Assembly (NCBI GenBank): GCA_020439745.1
Contig: JAGQSC010000036.1
Span: 1-64,000, forward strand
Source of the DNA: Acidobacteriota bacterium
GTDB lineage: Bacteria; Acidobacteriota; Holophagae; Acanthopleuribacterales; Acanthopleuribacteraceae
Direction: 5' to 3'
Length of the DNA: 64,000 nt
Shown: in pieces, positions 18,585 through 26,974 of the stretch
Layout: each line of letters begins with the position of its first letter
Numbering within the stretch: position 1 is the stretch's first letter
Notes under the pieces: model-generated
Database searches by the model: none
Told to the model about the DNA's origin: nothing
The model's input: the letters and a program-made list of their open reading frames with translations, nothing else
Position numbers and translations under genes: made by a program

Positions 18585-19199
18585 TCACTCGAATTGAGCG
18601 CGGAACCGTTCAAAGGCTGCCTCCAGCGCTTCAATACGGGCCTCGAGTTCGGCGATCTTGGTGGGTGACGATTTGATGGTAGGTAGTGGGTCATCGGTAA
18701 TCTCGGGCATACCACAAAATAGATGGGTGTAACGAGGTTCCTTTTGACCAGGCCTCTTCTCGAGTTGTGCGATCAGTGGTCCCTGGGCATGTTGCTGCAA
18801 GTTTTCTAGCGCGGTTTCCAATTGGATGTTGTGGCTGAAGGGGTACATCCGTGAACCGTGTCCCTTCAGCTCACCCATGGTTTGAGGACCACGCAGCATC
18901 AACTCGCACATAATCGCCGTTTGATGTCTGTCGAACGACAACTTCTCGGTGAGTCGTTGTTCGTATTTATCGACCCTGGTTCCCGGACCGCCCACGCGCC
19001 AGATGAGTCCCTTGTCCCTCAACTCCGTCAAGGTGAATTGAATCAAGGCATCGTCGAACTGAACCACGGGTTCTCTGTTCGATTTTTGGTTACATGCCGC
19101 GGTGAGCGCTTTCAGGGTTAAAGGATAATATTCAGGGGTTGTGATTTCCTTCTCAATGAGTGCAGCTAAAACACGAACCTGTTCAAAGGTCAGCTCCAT
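18585..19199 (-). CDS. yceH: YceH-family (DUF480) protein
   Basis: A 204-residue protein of the YceH/DUF480 family with two winged-helix units. It has ELTFEQVRVLAALIEKEITTPEYYPLTL, visible as VRVLAALIEKE and TPEYYPLTL, then ACNQKSNREPV, and in the second unit LRGPQTMGELKGH. A short C-terminal coiled coil (IAELEARIEALEAAFER) follows. The function is not settled; the fold suggests DNA binding. The start at 19199 is preceded by AAGGAG at the right distance; the frame continues upstream for seven codons, which is less likely. It is monocistronic. Confidence 0.88.
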   Translation of the reverse strand: MELTFEQVRVLAALIEKEITTPEYYPLTLKALTAACNQKSNREPVVQFDDALIQFTLTELRDKGLIWRVGGPGTRVDKYEQRLTEKLSFDRHQTAIMCELMLRGPQTMGELKGHGSRMYPFSHNIQLETALENLQQHAQGPLIAQLEKRPGQKEPRYTHLFCGMPEITDDPLPTIKSSPTKIAELEARIEALEAAFERFRAQFE

Positions 19200-19322
19200 A
19201 GTGAACTCCTTCAAAAACATCGCATTGTATCATCGCAAGTCGCATTGCAGCGCGATGTGCAATAGAGTAGGATTTTTTATGAATCGCGGTTCAGCCGCAT
19301 TTTTTTTGGAGGGAGAATACTC

Positions 19323-19868
19323 ATGAGATACCTGTTATGTCTTTTTGCAGCTGGTGTGGCCTTTTCGGGGGAGATCGGCGGTGTGACTCTGCCTGACAAG
19401 ATGACTGTGGGCGATGCCTCTCTGGTCTTGAATGGGGCCGGTCTTAGAAAGAAGCTTTTCATCAAAGTCTATGCCGGTGGATTATATCTGCAGGCGAAAA
19501 GCAGCGATCAGAACAAGGTGATCAAAGCCGATGAACCCATGGCAGTTCGATTACATTTCATTTATGACGGTGTTTCGTCAGAAAAACTGACCGAAGCCTG
19601 GAATGAAGGCTTCAAGAATGCTACCGGTGGGAAAACCGCTGCGATTCAGGCCAAGATCGACACGTTCAATGGCATGTTCAGTCAAACGGCCAACAAAGGT
19701 GATGTCTACGATGTGATCTACGAACCTGGAAAAGGGACATCGGTGCTGGTGAACGGCGTTTCCAAGGGAACTGTCGAGGGTCTTGAATTCAAACAAGCTG
19801 TCTTTGGTATCTGGTTATGCGACAAGCCGGCCGACTCTGGGTTGAAAGAAGGTATGTTGCATCAGTGA
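19323..19868 (+). CDS. Exported chalcone-isomerase-like protein
   Basis: The protein has 181 residues with a signal peptide (cleavage near AFSG) and the bacterial chalcone isomerase-like domain: GVTLPDKMTVGDASLVLNGAG in part (LVLNGAGLRKK), then FIKVYAGGLYL and FIYDGVSSEKLTEAWNEGF, ending FGIWLCDKPAD. In bacteria these periplasmic proteins have no proven isomerase activity, and some plant relatives only bind fatty acids. The start is ATG 19323 behind GGAGGGAG. Its stop overlaps the trxC GTG start by four bases. Confidence 0.8.
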   Translation: MRYLLCLFAAGVAFSGEIGGVTLPDKMTVGDASLVLNGAGLRKKLFIKVYAGGLYLQAKSSDQNKVIKADEPMAVRLHFIYDGVSSEKLTEAWNEGFKNATGGKTAAIQAKIDTFNGMFSQTANKGDVYDVIYEPGKGTSVLVNGVSKGTVEGLEFKQAVFGIWLCDKPADSGLKEGMLHQ

Positions 19869-20299
19869 CATCTGCCATTGTTCGCTGTCCCAACTGCGGG
19901 ACCCGTAACCGCGTGCCTGCACAGGTGCAGGCACGCTGTGGTCGGTGCCACTCGGATCTGGATTTGGGACAGGAATTCTCAGGGAAGCCATTCGAGACCA
20001 CCGATTTTCAGGCGGATGTAATTCGTTCAGATGTACCTGTCCTGGTTGACTTTTGGGCACCCTGGTGCCAGCCGTGTCTTGCGCTTGCGCCTGTACTGGA
20101 TGAACTTGCTGGCCGATGGGTATCGCGACTGCGAGTGGTCAAAGTGAATGTCGATCGCCATTCAGATTTGGCCGCCGAATATGGCATACGCGGCATTCCC
20201 ACGTTGTTTTTGTTCAGGGAGGGCAAAAAACGCGCGTCACTTGATGGTCTTCACCCCATTTCTGAGATTGAAGCATGGCTAGAGCAGAACCTGAAGTAA
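19865..20299 (+). CDS. trxC: Thioredoxin 2 (zinc-ribbon thioredoxin)
   Basis: The protein has 144 residues. An N-terminal zinc ribbon with two Cys pairs (CPNCG and CGRC) is followed by a thioredoxin domain with the redox motif APWCQPC and the cis-proline segment [10 protein letters not shown]. TrxC reduces disulfides in the cytoplasm and helps in oxidative stress. The GTG start at 19865 overlaps the previous stop and leaves the zinc ribbon at the N-terminus as in E. coli TrxC; a longer frame from 19817 would add 16 unrelated residues. It overlaps yidD by 25 bases. Confidence 0.9.
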   Translation: MTSAIVRCPNCGTRNRVPAQVQARCGRCHSDLDLGQEFSGKPFETTDFQADVIRSDVPVLVDFWAPWCQPCLALAPVLDELAGRWVSRLRVVKVNVDRHSDLAAEYGIRGIPTLFLFREGKKRASLDGLHPISEIEAWLEQNLK

Positions 20300-20586
20300 G
20301 TCAGCCTTGGATTCATCGGGCCATCAATTTTGTTCCGTTGCTGATCATCAGATTTTATCGATGGGCTATTTCGCCGTTGTTGCCGCCGTCCTGTCGCTTT
20401 TATCCCAGTTGTTCGGCTTATGGTTTGCGCGCATTTCAGGTTTATCCCATCTGGCGTGCAACCTACCTGACGGTGTGGCGCATTCTGCGGTGTAATCCGT
20501 TCAATCCGGGCGGATTCGATCCCCTTCCAGGTTGTGAACATGAGTTTGACAATCCCGACGAGTCCAATTCACCCCACACGAATTGA
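20275..20586 (+). CDS. yidD: Membrane protein insertion efficiency factor YidD
   Basis: A 103-residue protein with the YidD core: [24 protein letters not shown] followed by NPGGFDP, seen as [18 protein letters not shown] and [13 protein letters not shown]. YidD sits at the inner membrane and supports YidC-dependent insertion. It usually lies in the rpmH-rnpA-yidD-yidC group; here it has moved next to trxC and its first 25 bases overlap that gene. An N-terminal extension of about 18 residues precedes the domain, so initiation at a later codon is possible. Confidence 0.9.
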   Translation: MARAEPEVSQPWIHRAINFVPLLIIRFYRWAISPLLPPSCRFYPSCSAYGLRAFQVYPIWRATYLTVWRILRCNPFNPGGFDPLPGCEHEFDNPDESNSPHTN

Positions 20587-20658
20587 CAGCACTGTTGCGG
20601 GCTGCCTATGATTCGGTCCACCTGCTTCGATCGGCGCAAGTGGGCCCTGGGGTGATCA

Positions 20659-21489
20659 TTGGTTGACTATAACGATTTGGAATTCAACGACCTGAATTAT
20701 CAGTCGTACCTGAAAATAGACGAACTTTTGGATCTACAACATGAGGTTTCCGACCCACCTCACCACGACGAAATGTTTTTTATTGTCATCCACCAAGCTG
20801 CAGAATTGTGGTTCAAGTCGCTGCTGCATGAAGCCGATTGGTTGGTGGGCGCATTTAGGTCGGGCTCGGTTTCTAGGGCACTCAAGGTGTTGCGACGAAT
20901 CACGGCTATTATGGATTTGCAGGCACAACAGATCGGGTTGCTGGCTACCTTGACACCCGTGGAGTTTGCGGGTTTTCGCGACTTGCTGCGTCCTGCCAGT
21001 GGTTTTCAGTCAGCCCAGTTCCGACAGATTGAATACGCTTTTGGTATCCGCGAACCATTTTTCCTGAAGTTCTTCGAGCATCTCCCCGAAGTCGTCAAAC
21101 GTCTGGAAACCACTAGGAGACAGCCATCTATCTACGACGAAGCCGTGCGGGCCATGCACCGATTCGGCTACGCCGTACCCGAACCGCTACTCAATCGCGA
21201 TGTCTCACAGAACTGGGCATTGAATGAGGACCTGGTGAACATCATTCGAGAAATCTATGATGATCCTGCTGAGAACTACCACTGGGTTCTGTTATTCGAG
21301 AGTATGCTTGATTTTGATGAGAAGGTGGCGAAATGGCGGAACCATCATATTCTGATGGTGTCGCGAACCATCGGCACTGTCGCTGGAACCGGTGGAAGCT
21401 CTGGCGTTTCGTTTCTACAGTCCCGAGCTGGTCTGCGTTTCTTTCCGGAACTTTGGGCTGTGCGCAACCTATTGGGAGGTTCCTATTAA
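20659..21489 (+). CDS. kynA: Tryptophan 2,3-dioxygenase
   Basis: A 276-residue haem enzyme that opens the indole ring of L-tryptophan to N-formylkynurenine, the first step of the kynurenine pathway. Marks are NYQSYLKIDELLDLQ, FFIVIHQAAELWFKSLLHE (His45, active site), LRPASGFQSAQFR for substrate contact and WRNHHILMVSRTIG with the haem-ligand His near 230, then GTGGSSGVSFL. The start is TTG at 20659. It opens a run of eight plus-strand genes with overlaps or tiny gaps; the formamidase that uses its product (kynB) is 33 kb away. Confidence 0.93.
   Translation: MVDYNDLEFNDLNYQSYLKIDELLDLQHEVSDPPHHDEMFFIVIHQAAELWFKSLLHEADWLVGAFRSGSVSRALKVLRRITAIMDLQAQQIGLLATLTPVEFAGFRDLLRPASGFQSAQFRQIEYAFGIREPFFLKFFEHLPEVVKRLETTRRQPSIYDEAVRAMHRFGYAVPEPLLNRDVSQNWALNEDLVNIIREIYDDPAENYHWVLLFESMLDFDEKVAKWRNHHILMVSRTIGTVAGTGGSSGVSFLQSRAGLRFFPELWAVRNLLGGSY
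21474..21487 (+). promoter_or_regulatory. Ribosome binding site with ATT start codon for the SDR gene
   Basis: GGGAGG (21474-21479) is followed after five bases by ATT (21485-21487), whose last base is the first base of the kynA stop codon TAA. No ATG, GTG or TTG in the SDR frame lies near. From this ATT the protein begins exactly at the usual SDR N-terminus, so ATT initiation coupled to kynA termination is the simplest reading. Confidence 0.55.
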
Positions 21490-22264
21490 GCTTCAGCTCC
21501 ATGGAAAAACTGCGCTGGTTTGCGCCGGATCCAAAGGCATTGGTGCGGCCGCGGCTCGACAGTTAGCAAGCTTGGGCTGCCGCGTCATGGTCATCGCCAG
21601 ATCGCAAACCAACCTGGACGAAGTGTGTGCGTCACTAGACGGCTCAGGTCACATAACACTGCAAGCTGACATGAACGATCACAAGAACGTGATCGAAAAG
21701 ATTTCGGACCGATTAGATGAAACCGGCCCGATAGAAATCGTCATTAACAATATGGCTGGTCCCAAAGGTGGCCCTTTGTTGGGCGCTGACGCAGAGGAGA
21801 TCGCTCATGGCATGCACGGACATGTCCTGCTGGCCCACAAATTGGCGCAGCTTCTCGTGCCAGGGATGCAGGCCCGAAGCTACGGCCGCATCGTGAATAT
21901 CATTTCCACATCCGTCAAAGTACCCATTGTAGGACTGGGCGTTTCCAACACAGTGCGTGGAGCTATGGCGAATTGGGCCAAAACCATGTCAATCGAACTA
22001 GCCCCCCACGGCATCACAGTCAATAATGTACTGCCTGGCTTCACCGAGACGGAACGGCTTGAATCCATTATCACGGCCCGAGCCGCCAAATCCGGACAAT
22101 CGGAAGAAGGCGTTCGTCGTGACTTAATGAACTCGGTACCCGCGGGAAGATTTGGAACAGCAGACGAGGTGGGCTCTGCCATTGCCTTTCTGGCCTCGCC
22201 CGCTGCGGGTTACATCAACGGTATCAACCTACCTGTGGATGGGGGACGGACAGGCTGCCTATGA
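21485..22264 (+). CDS. Short-chain dehydrogenase/reductase-like protein with altered active site
   Basis: A 259-residue SDR-fold protein: CAGSKGIG is the nucleotide-binding glycine motif, NNMAGP replaces NNAG, and DGGRTGCL ends the chain. Where a classical SDR has Tyr-x-x-x-Lys, this one has SNTVR (154-158), so both catalytic residues are changed; an abundant SDR subgroup shares this. The reaction is unknown. Placed second in the tryptophan operon, it may act on a kynurenine-pathway intermediate. The start is taken as ATT at 21485 behind a strong ribosome site; an ATG at 21392 would overlap kynA by 98 bases. The stop overlaps the next gene (ATGA). Confidence 0.8.
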   Translation: MKLQLHGKTALVCAGSKGIGAAAARQLASLGCRVMVIARSQTNLDEVCASLDGSGHITLQADMNDHKNVIEKISDRLDETGPIEIVINNMAGPKGGPLLGADAEEIAHGMHGHVLLAHKLAQLLVPGMQARSYGRIVNIISTSVKVPIVGLGVSNTVRGAMANWAKTMSIELAPHGITVNNVLPGFTETERLESIITARAAKSGQSEEGVRRDLMNSVPAGRFGTADEVGSAIAFLASPAAGYINGINLPVDGGRTGCL

Positions 22265-23472
22265 TCTTCGACGTCTTTTTTTCCATTTGCCAGACCGATG
22301 TCGACGGGGTCATGCCCGATGAGCACACCATGTTCACTCATTTCTTCGATCAGGTGAAATGGGCGGATGAGCTCGGATTCGGAACTGCGTGGGTGGCGGA
22401 AACCCACTTGTCTTGTCAAATCCAGAAACGCAACCCAGGCGCCGTGATTCCACACTTCCGGGGTGAGATCGGTTTAAACACCGATATCTTGCAGATGGCA
22501 CACTTGATCTTTCAGATGACGAAACACATCGCAGTAGGGTCTGCGATTCGGAATATCCAGTGTAACGGTGGCCCCATTGCTCATGCCGAAGCCATTCGCA
22601 CGTTTCTATCGTTACGAGCCGCGGCGGGTGTGGGTGATCGCATCTTAGAACTGGGTTTTGCCGCTGGACGTTTTCCGTTCTCGAACATTCCTTATGGCAT
22701 CCATCCTCGCAATGATTGGGAGCAAGCAGCTTGGCCGGCGTTGCGCGGAAAGGTCTTCAAGTCCTGTGTGGAAATTTTTCTACGCTTCCTGCGAGGCGAA
22801 GTCTTTTCTTCCGATCAGGTGACACCCATAACCCTCACGCGACCAGACTTTCGCAGTGATGGGGATTGGGAATCTGTTTGTTCGGCCTATGGAAATGCCG
22901 TTGACATGATTCCTGTCGATCCTTTCTGGCGGTTCCCTGACGTTGGCGTGATTCCGTTTGAAACGCCCATGGACGCTTTGAGGCTTACAATCGGAGCCCA
23001 CGATGCCCCGACCCAAATATTAGCCAATCAGTTTCTTCCAGTGGGTGTGTTTAATCTGTCGTTTACGCCTACTGAGCAGATAGAGTCCACTCATGAGTTG
23101 ATGAAGTTGCACTATCACCGAGACGGCGGCCCTTGGAAGCGCGATTACATGCCGCGAACGGCTCTTGTGTTTCTCGATGACAGCGCCGGACTTTCAACAA
23201 GTGGCAAAAACGAAAGGGCCCGCGAACGCGCAAAACATGCCATGGAAAACTACTGGCGGGCCCTGCAAGGTACCATTGATCCTCAGCGCATCCGCGAAGG
23301 TGTGGACAATGCGCTCGTGGGGAGTCCTGAGGCGGTGATCGAACAAATGCATGCTAGGTTCCATCAGGGGGACCGACTTATGCTTTGGTTCGATTTCCAT
23401 AACCACGACAACGAAGACGTCAAAAACTCAATGCGTTTGTTCATGGAGAAAGTAGCGCCGAGTTTTAGTTGA
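22261..23472 (+). CDS. Luciferase-like (LLM) flavin-dependent oxidoreductase
   Basis: The protein has 403 residues with the bacterial luciferase TIM-barrel fold: FFDQVKWADELGFGTAWVAETH early on, an IAVGSAIRNIQCNGGPIAHAEA segment seen as VGSAIRNIQ and GPIAHAEA, and FVGSPE-like VGSPEAVIEQM near the end. Such enzymes use reduced FMN or F420 to oxygenate or oxidise small substrates. It sits between the SDR and the semialdehyde dehydrogenase with a four-base overlap upstream, so it very likely serves tryptophan or aminomuconate breakdown. No kynurenine 3-monooxygenase is in the window; whether this enzyme fills that role is speculation. Confidence 0.82.
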   Translation: MIFDVFFSICQTDVDGVMPDEHTMFTHFFDQVKWADELGFGTAWVAETHLSCQIQKRNPGAVIPHFRGEIGLNTDILQMAHLIFQMTKHIAVGSAIRNIQCNGGPIAHAEAIRTFLSLRAAAGVGDRILELGFAAGRFPFSNIPYGIHPRNDWEQAAWPALRGKVFKSCVEIFLRFLRGEVFSSDQVTPITLTRPDFRSDGDWESVCSAYGNAVDMIPVDPFWRFPDVGVIPFETPMDALRLTIGAHDAPTQILANQFLPVGVFNLSFTPTEQIESTHELMKLHYHRDGGPWKRDYMPRTALVFLDDSAGLSTSGKNERARERAKHAMENYWRALQGTIDPQRIREGVDNALVGSPEAVIEQMHARFHQGDRLMLWFDFHNHDNEDVKNSMRLFMEKVAPSFS

Positions 23473-23479
23473 GGTGAGC

Positions 23480-24931
23480 ATGCAAGAACTAGCGAACTTC
23501 ATCAACGGTGAATATCGGACCCCTTTGGGCAATCGCTATTTGGATAACTTCAACCCTGCCACGGGTGCTGTTTACTCGCTTTGCCCTGCTTCAAATGCCC
23601 GAGATGTGCAGATGGCTGTGGAAGCAGCGCGAACGGCGTTTCCTGTTTGGTCGAAAATGCCGACAGACGAGCGCAGTCGAATTCTGATGCGCGTGGCAGA
23701 TTTAATCGAAGATCGTCTTGAGACGTTTGCAGATGCGGAGAGTAAAGATCAGGGCAAACCGGTCTGGTTGGCCAGATCGGTCGATATTCCTAGGGCTTGC
23801 AGCAATTTCAGGTTTTTTGCGGGCGCTGTGTTGCACCGTCAATCAGAATGCAGCGACATGGATGGTCGAGCCATGAACTATACCCATCGCCAGCCTGTTG
23901 GTGTGGCGGGACTGATCTCCCCATGGAACCTACCGTTGTACCTTTTGACCTGGAAAATTGCGCCCGCTCTTGCCACTGGAAACACAGCCGTGTGCAAACC
24001 ATCAGAGCTGACGCCCATGACCGCCTACCTTTTGGGCCAAGTCATGTCCGAGGCTGGCGTGCCTCCAGGCGTCTGTAACATGGTCTTCGGAACGGGAACA
24101 GAGGCCGGCGCCGCACTCACTGCGCATCCCCACGTACCCTTGATTTCGTTTACAGGCGGCACGGCGACCGCTCACCATATCAGCCAAGCAGCCATGCCTC
24201 ATTTTAAGAAACTCAGTTTGGAATTGGGTGGAAAGAATCCCAATATTATCTTTGCCGACGCCAATCTGGACAAAGCCATAGAGACCACCGTTCGTTCCAG
24301 TTTTCTCAATCAAGGTGAGATCTGTTTGTGTGGATCGCGAATCTTCGTGGCTGCCGAAATCTATGACCTCTTTCTGGATCGATTCTGCGAAGCGACGCGC
24401 GCATTGGTGGTTGGAGACCCATCTAACGAACACACTAATTTGGGCGCGCTGGTTAGTTCAGCTCACCGGGACAAAGTGATGGGCTACATTCGGCTGGCAG
24501 AAGAGTTGGGTGGTCGTGTTTTATGTGGCGGGAACGTGCCCGATCTGGATCCTCCCTTCGATCGTGGATATTTCATTCAGCCCACGGTAATTGATCGTCT
24601 TGACCCGAATTGCGCCGTCATGCAGGAAGAGATTTTTGGGCCCGTGGTCACCGTGACCCCATTCCACAGCGATGAAGAGGCGTTGGCATTGGCTAATGGC
24701 GTCAAATACGGGCTTTCAGCCAGTGTGTGGACACGCGATGTCACACGAGCTCACCGCTTTGCTCAGTTGTTAGAAGCCGGCGTCGTTTGGGTCAACTGTT
24801 GGTTGCGTCGCGACCTGAGGACGCCTTTTGGTGGTATGAAGCAATCGGGCATAGGTCGGGAAGGCGGCCACTACTCGCTTGACTTTTTTACCGAAGCCAA
24901 GAATGTTTGCATTGAATGGGAGGATGCGTGA
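23480..24931 (+). CDS. Aldehyde dehydrogenase, 2-aminomuconic semialdehyde dehydrogenase type
   Basis: A 483-residue NAD-dependent aldehyde dehydrogenase. ISPWNLPLYLLTWK is the substrate/NAD region with Asn, KLSLELGGKNPNI carries the general-base Glu and QGEICLCGSR the nucleophile Cys282. The CLCGSR context is typical of the 2-aminomuconic and 2-hydroxymuconic semialdehyde dehydrogenases (AmnC, NbaE, XylG), and the adjacent deaminase-like gene favours the amino form. It would oxidise 2-aminomuconic semialdehyde to 2-aminomuconate. ATG 23480 is chosen because GAGGTG lies just upstream; GTG 23474 is in frame. It overlaps the next start (GTGA). Confidence 0.87.
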   Translation: MQELANFINGEYRTPLGNRYLDNFNPATGAVYSLCPASNARDVQMAVEAARTAFPVWSKMPTDERSRILMRVADLIEDRLETFADAESKDQGKPVWLARSVDIPRACSNFRFFAGAVLHRQSECSDMDGRAMNYTHRQPVGVAGLISPWNLPLYLLTWKIAPALATGNTAVCKPSELTPMTAYLLGQVMSEAGVPPGVCNMVFGTGTEAGAALTAHPHVPLISFTGGTATAHHISQAAMPHFKKLSLELGGKNPNIIFADANLDKAIETTVRSSFLNQGEICLCGSRIFVAAEIYDLFLDRFCEATRALVVGDPSNEHTNLGALVSSAHRDKVMGYIRLAEELGGRVLCGGNVPDLDPPFDRGYFIQPTVIDRLDPNCAVMQEEIFGPVVTVTPFHSDEEALALANGVKYGLSASVWTRDVTRAHRFAQLLEAGVVWVNCWLRRDLRTPFGGMKQSGIGREGGHYSLDFFTEAKNVCIEWEDA

Positions 24932-25353
24932 ATCAGATCCACGCGGATAATGCGCCAAAACCCGTAGGCGCGTATCCCCATGCCCGCAGAGAGGGAGAAT
25001 GGCTCTTTCTGTCGGGAGTAGGCCCAAGGAAAGCGGGAACCACAAAAATTCCAGGCGTTACGTTGCATGCAGATGGCAGCATTGCGTCTTATGATATCGA
25101 GGTGCAGACTCGGTCTGTCATTGAGAACATATCCACCATACTTGAGTCGGCGGGCGCCACGTTGAACCACGTGGTCGATGTCACCGTTTTTCTCACCAAC
25201 ATGAAAGATGATTTCCCGGGTTATAACCGCATCTATGCTGAATACTTCGGCAAGATAGGCGCCACCAGAACGACCCTGGGAATTGTCGCGTTGCCCACGC
25301 CTATAGCCGTGGAATTCAAAGTGCTAGCGCGAATTCCAGATGGCCGCACATGA
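24928..25353 (+). CDS. RidA-family protein, probable 2-aminomuconate deaminase
   Basis: A 141-residue YjgF/YER057c/UK114 (RidA) protein. It shows GEWLFLSGVGPR, SYDIEVQTRSVIENI, DVTVFLTNMKDDFPGYNRIYAEYF in pieces such as VTVFLTNMKDDFPGYN, and LPTPIAVEFKVLA. The length and the long insertion before EVQTR match 2-aminomuconate deaminases (AmnD, NbaF), which turn 2-aminomuconate into 4-oxalocrotonate and ammonia. Its position straight after the semialdehyde dehydrogenase supports this. The GTG start at 24928 overlaps the previous stop and has GGGAGG four bases upstream. Confidence 0.85.
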   Translation: MNQIHADNAPKPVGAYPHARREGEWLFLSGVGPRKAGTTKIPGVTLHADGSIASYDIEVQTRSVIENISTILESAGATLNHVVDVTVFLTNMKDDFPGYNRIYAEYFGKIGATRTTLGIVALPTPIAVEFKVLARIPDGRT

Positions 25354-25820
25354 ACGTAAGCACGCCAGATGACACCTCCATATCGATGACTTGTGAGTTT
25401 CGCGCGCCACCTATTGAGGTGTTTGGTCGCTGGATTAACCCGAGCGCGCTCAAACAGTGGATGTTCGGGCCCGACGAGTGGCCGCTGGTAGCGTGCCGAA
25501 TCGATCCTGTAGTCGACGGGACCCTGCGTCTTGTTTGGCGCCACGCCCATCGAGGAGATATGGCGCTTAGTGGCAGGTATTTGGTGGTTGATCCACCACG
25601 GCGCCTAGTACACACGGAGCTCTTTGACGAGGATTGGACCCATGGTGAGACGTATGTGACGACGGATTTCAAAGACCTCGAAGATTCGACCCTCGTGGTG
25701 ATGAACGTGGCGTATGCGAACAAAGCAACCCGTGATCGGGTTCTTCAATCAGGTATGACGGATGGTGTGGCGAACTGCTTTAAGCGGCTTGCCCTTCTGT
25801 TGGCAGTTGAAAAGAATTAA
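25350..25820 (+). CDS. SRPBCC/AHSA1-domain protein
   Basis: A 156-residue START-like (Bet v1/AHSA1) protein: REFRAPPIEVFGRWINPSALKQWM is the usual opening, here seen as RAPPIEVFGRWINPSALKQW, followed by DPVVDGTLRL, RLVHTELF and a closing ANCFKRLALLL. The fold makes a hydrophobic pocket for ligands. It overlaps the deaminase-like gene by four bases, so it belongs to the tryptophan operon, perhaps binding an aromatic or muconate intermediate. No specific activity can be claimed. Confidence 0.8.
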   Translation: MNVSTPDDTSISMTCEFRAPPIEVFGRWINPSALKQWMFGPDEWPLVACRIDPVVDGTLRLVWRHAHRGDMALSGRYLVVDPPRRLVHTELFDEDWTHGETYVTTDFKDLEDSTLVVMNVAYANKATRDRVLQSGMTDGVANCFKRLALLLAVEKN

Positions 25821-25835
25821 TTCAAAGGACTATCT

Positions 25836-26438
25836 ATGACACACAAACTGACTTATTTTGATTTTGCTGGAAGCCGTGGGGAAGAATGTCGGCTTGCGTT
25901 TTGTTTGGCCGGTGAAGCGTTTGAAGATCATCGGATTGAGATGAAGCAATGGCCCGAAATCAAACCCAGCACACCCTTTGGCGCACTGCCCATGCTTGAA
26001 ATAGAAGGAGAGGGCCTGCTTGCCCAGTCCAACGCAATTCTCACCTGGATTGGGCGTCGTTATGGTGTTCTTCCCAAGGACGAATTTGAGGCCGCGCGTC
26101 ATTTGGCAGTGATGGAAGCTTGTGAAGAGCTTCGCGGCAAAGTGAACCCAACATCGTCGCTGAAAGACGAGTCGGAAAAAAAGGCAGCCAGAGAGGCACT
26201 TGCGTCGGGGTACCTCCAGGAATGGGGACGCCAGATGAATGCCCAGGTTAAGGGACCTTACCTCGGCGGCACAAATCCCAGCGTGGCGGATATCAAAATT
26301 TATATGATCTTGGGCTGGTTCAAGCGTGGGGGGCTAGACTATATATCACCCCAAATCTTCGACCAATTGGGCCAACTCAACGGTGTGTATGACGCCATGC
26401 ATGCGCATCCCGCTATTCAATCCTGGCAAAACCGTTAG
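25836..26438 (+). CDS. Glutathione S-transferase, sigma-like
   Basis: A 200-residue GST: KLTYFDFAGSRGEECRLAF is the thioredoxin-fold start with the activating Tyr, FGALPMLEIEG has the cis-proline and LAQSNAILTWIGRRY the Ser that binds the glutathione gamma-glutamyl group. The helical C-terminal domain contains NPSVADIKIY. The nearest eukaryotic likeness is the sigma class (prostaglandin D synthase type). It follows the SRPBCC gene by 15 bases with AAAGGA upstream. In the operon it may isomerise or detoxify an intermediate, as maleylacetoacetate-isomerase-type GSTs do, but this is inference. Confidence 0.85.
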   Translation: MTHKLTYFDFAGSRGEECRLAFCLAGEAFEDHRIEMKQWPEIKPSTPFGALPMLEIEGEGLLAQSNAILTWIGRRYGVLPKDEFEAARHLAVMEACEELRGKVNPTSSLKDESEKKAAREALASGYLQEWGRQMNAQVKGPYLGGTNPSVADIKIYMILGWFKRGGLDYISPQIFDQLGQLNGVYDAMHAHPAIQSWQNR

Positions 26439-26456
26439 GCCACCGCGGGTCAAGAA

Positions 26457-26744
26457 ATGACGTGTCACCATTTGATTGAAGTGGAACAAGCCATTCAGGC
26501 CGCGGGCATTCGAGAAACCTATCGCGGCAAAGCTTGGTCTAAGGTCCACGAATTTGTCTATTTTGACTGCGTCATGGATTTAGTTGAAGTTAGAAGAGCC
26601 TTTGCGCTTGAATCCTGTGTCGTGGACCATGTACATCGTGGGACTCACGACGGATGTGAGCAGGGGCTCTTCTGCGAAACCTGCAAAGATGGTGTGATGG
26701 GCCTGTTGCCCGACAGCCGTCCTGGCATGGTCGTTTTCCCCTAA
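26457..26744 (+). CDS. Small Cys/His-rich hypothetical protein
   Basis: A 95-residue protein with no family I can name. Its ordered features are CHHLIE at the start, KVHEFVYFDCVMDL in the middle, then VVDHVHRGTHDGCEQGLFCETCKDG with two closely spaced Cys and three His that could bind a metal. It begins 18 bases after the GST stop, on the same strand, and is the last gene of the tryptophan operon before a 230-base gap. The composition is protein-like and the motifs look conserved rather than random. Function unknown. Confidence 0.6.
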   Translation: MTCHHLIEVEQAIQAAGIRETYRGKAWSKVHEFVYFDCVMDLVEVRRAFALESCVVDHVHRGTHDGCEQGLFCETCKDGVMGLLPDSRPGMVVFP

Positions 26745-26974
26745 ACCACTGACAAACGCAGAGCAATCACGTCTCAATGTGCACGAACCAACCACCCGCC
26801 AATGATGCGTACGTTCCAGCTCCATCTTGACATGGGCGTTGCCAAGAGGAATGATAGGCTGACGATGTGATTTGAAATCACCCGCCATCGTTGAGAGGCG
26901 CTGCAGCGGCTTTTCTCCCGTCACGCTCGACATGGCTGGCTCAACAAGGGCGCACCTAAATAAGAGGTGTTTCC

